Source: Hyposmocoma kahamanoa
Lineage: Eukaryota > Arthropoda > Insecta > Lepidoptera > Cosmopterigidae
Reading direction: 5' to 3'
NCBI RefSeq assembly: GCF_003589595.1
Contig: NW_020653993.1
Coordinates: 4,750,926-4,814,925 of the forward strand
DNA length: 64,000 nucleotides
Positions 63,285 through 64,000 of this stretch are shown one piece after another (the stretch's first letter is position 1; each line of letters opens with the position of its first letter). The position numbers were made by a program, and so were the translations under genes. Below the pieces are notes generated by a model, which did no database searches, was not told the origin of the DNA, and saw only the letters and a program-made list of their open reading frames with translations.

Positions 63285-63545
63285 CAATGCGTAGCGACAT
63301 CTCTAGCCAGGGCCGGTAGCTGTAAAAGTATCTAACTGGGTAACGAAATACTTAAGATTTCTCATAGATGGCGCTACGGCTGAAAAGTCGTTGAAAACCA
63401 AATACAAATACACGACAACGTGGTTCGTTCCGTGGCTTAGTTGGTATAGCGTCTGGCACGCTATGCCAGGAGACGTCGGTTGAAATCCGGCCGGATTGAA
63501 GGAAATTTTTCTGAGTGTTCGATCTTTGTTTTAATAATTATAATT
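63285..63545 (+). repeat. SINE-B with clear A and B boxes
   Basis: Upstream CGACATCTCTAGCCAGGGCC and TGGCGCTACGGCTGAAAAGT accompany SINE-B elsewhere. The head has A box TGGCTTAGTTGG (63433-63444) and B box GGTTGAAATCC (63478-63488). TATAGCGTCTGGCACGCTAT lies between them. The body ends TTCTGAGTGTTCGATCTTTG and AATAATTATAATT. The best SINE-B head in the window. Confidence 0.8.
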
Positions 63546-63547
63546 AT

Positions 63548-63813
63548 TAAAAAAAAACCGACCTTTAAATTTGAGCAATCACATCTATTTGCCAAGTTTT
63601 ATTAAAATCGGTTTACGGAAAGTGGGTGAACTCCAATGAACGTGTGTGAGTGGGTGAAATTCAAATTTAAGTGGGACTACTACCAACAAAAAACTGCCTT
63701 TCCAATAAAAAATAATCAACGAAATCGGGTCACAAATGTCTAGAAGTAATCACGTATCACACATCCAAAAAAATACAGTGGAAATGAGAACCTCCTCCTT
63801 TTTTAAAGTCGGA
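63548..63813 (-). repeat. R2 repeat, reverse copy
   Basis: AAAACCGACCTTTAAATTTG, TTGCCAAGTTTTATTAAAAT, CGGTTTACGGAAAGTGGGTG, GTGGGACTACTACCAACAAA and CCTCCTCCTTTTTTAAAGTC. Confidence 0.88.
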
Positions 63814-64000
63814 ATTTTATAACACATCCAATAAGAACAAGACTCAACCCTATAACTGTGGGCGCTGGATCAGGAAGTCCTGGGAAGAAGAGAAAAGATT
63901 GCTGTGCTTTGGAAGGGACTCAAGATTCCGCCTAGTGTTGTAATTTTAGGAATACATATTATATCATATCATATTCGGTTGCAGTAATGAGTATACTTTT
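63814..64000. other. unassigned end of window
   Basis: No gene or repeat recognised. Confidence 0.3.

Noticed and set aside
1..64000. CRISPR arrays, operons, bacterial promoters or phage modules
   Set aside because: No regularly spaced repeats with unique spacers and no compact coding; the window is eukaryotic repeat-rich DNA.

Overview
This window looks like intergenic or intronic DNA from a moth or butterfly (Lepidoptera). It is AT-rich and packed with short interspersed repeats, MITEs and broken LINEs of the types I know from lepidopteran genomes. I find no operons, rRNA, functional tRNA genes or CRISPR arrays. I cannot identify any intact host protein-coding gene. Most long open frames are accidental readings of repeats. 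The assignment to Lepidoptera rests on remembered repeat motifs and transposon clades, not on a host gene.

The dominant repeat, called SINE-A here, is about 300 bp. It begins near GAGCTCCTTGTGAAAGAG, ends in TTGATATTATAAAA plus poly(A), and occurs about 30 times, often split by younger insertions. A second abundant family, R2, carries CGCGCACTTTCCGGTAACCG and ends in CCGACCTC. Four or more tRNA-derived SINE families (SINE-B to SINE-F) show recognisable pol III A and B boxes. LINE remnants include Jockey/L2-like 3' ends (8.4, 37.8, 43.0, 58.2 and 62.2 kb), RTE-like and R4-like C-termini (9.8, 11.7, 18.6 and 42.1 kb), a 5'-truncated RNase H-bearing element with a 12-bp target duplication (44.8 kb), and other RT fragments (46 kb). 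A decayed mariner (55.2-56.4 kb) sits beside a gag-like fragment (54.8-55.2 kb).

DNA transposons give the clearest results. (1) A 228-bp MITE is present three times at identical length, each with a perfect, different 8-bp target duplication, so it is hAT-like and recent. (2) A ~509-bp P-element-like MITE has 31-bp terminal repeats and an 8-bp duplication. It still carries an 80-nt THAP-type first exon, an older inverted copy lies at 29.7 kb, and a third 80-nt THAP exon at 22 kb has no MITE around it. (3) A ~2.85-kb element with no transposase I recognise occurs as an inverted pair at 33.4-36.2 and 50.8-53.8 kb. Several other terminal-inverted-repeat or foldback elements were found by reading alone.

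Layout: 0-13 kb is SINE-A, R2 and LINE debris. 13-31 kb holds MITEs, the THAP exon and one unidentified coding-like frame at 20.2 kb. 31-54 kb is framed by the inverted 2.85-kb pair and filled with SINEs and LINE ends. 54-64 kb holds gag, mariner, the P-like MITE and dense SINEs. Nested insertions let part of the order of events be read: SINE-A and tRNA-SINE copies are older than the hAT MITE, the P-like MITE and the 2.85-kb element that interrupt them.
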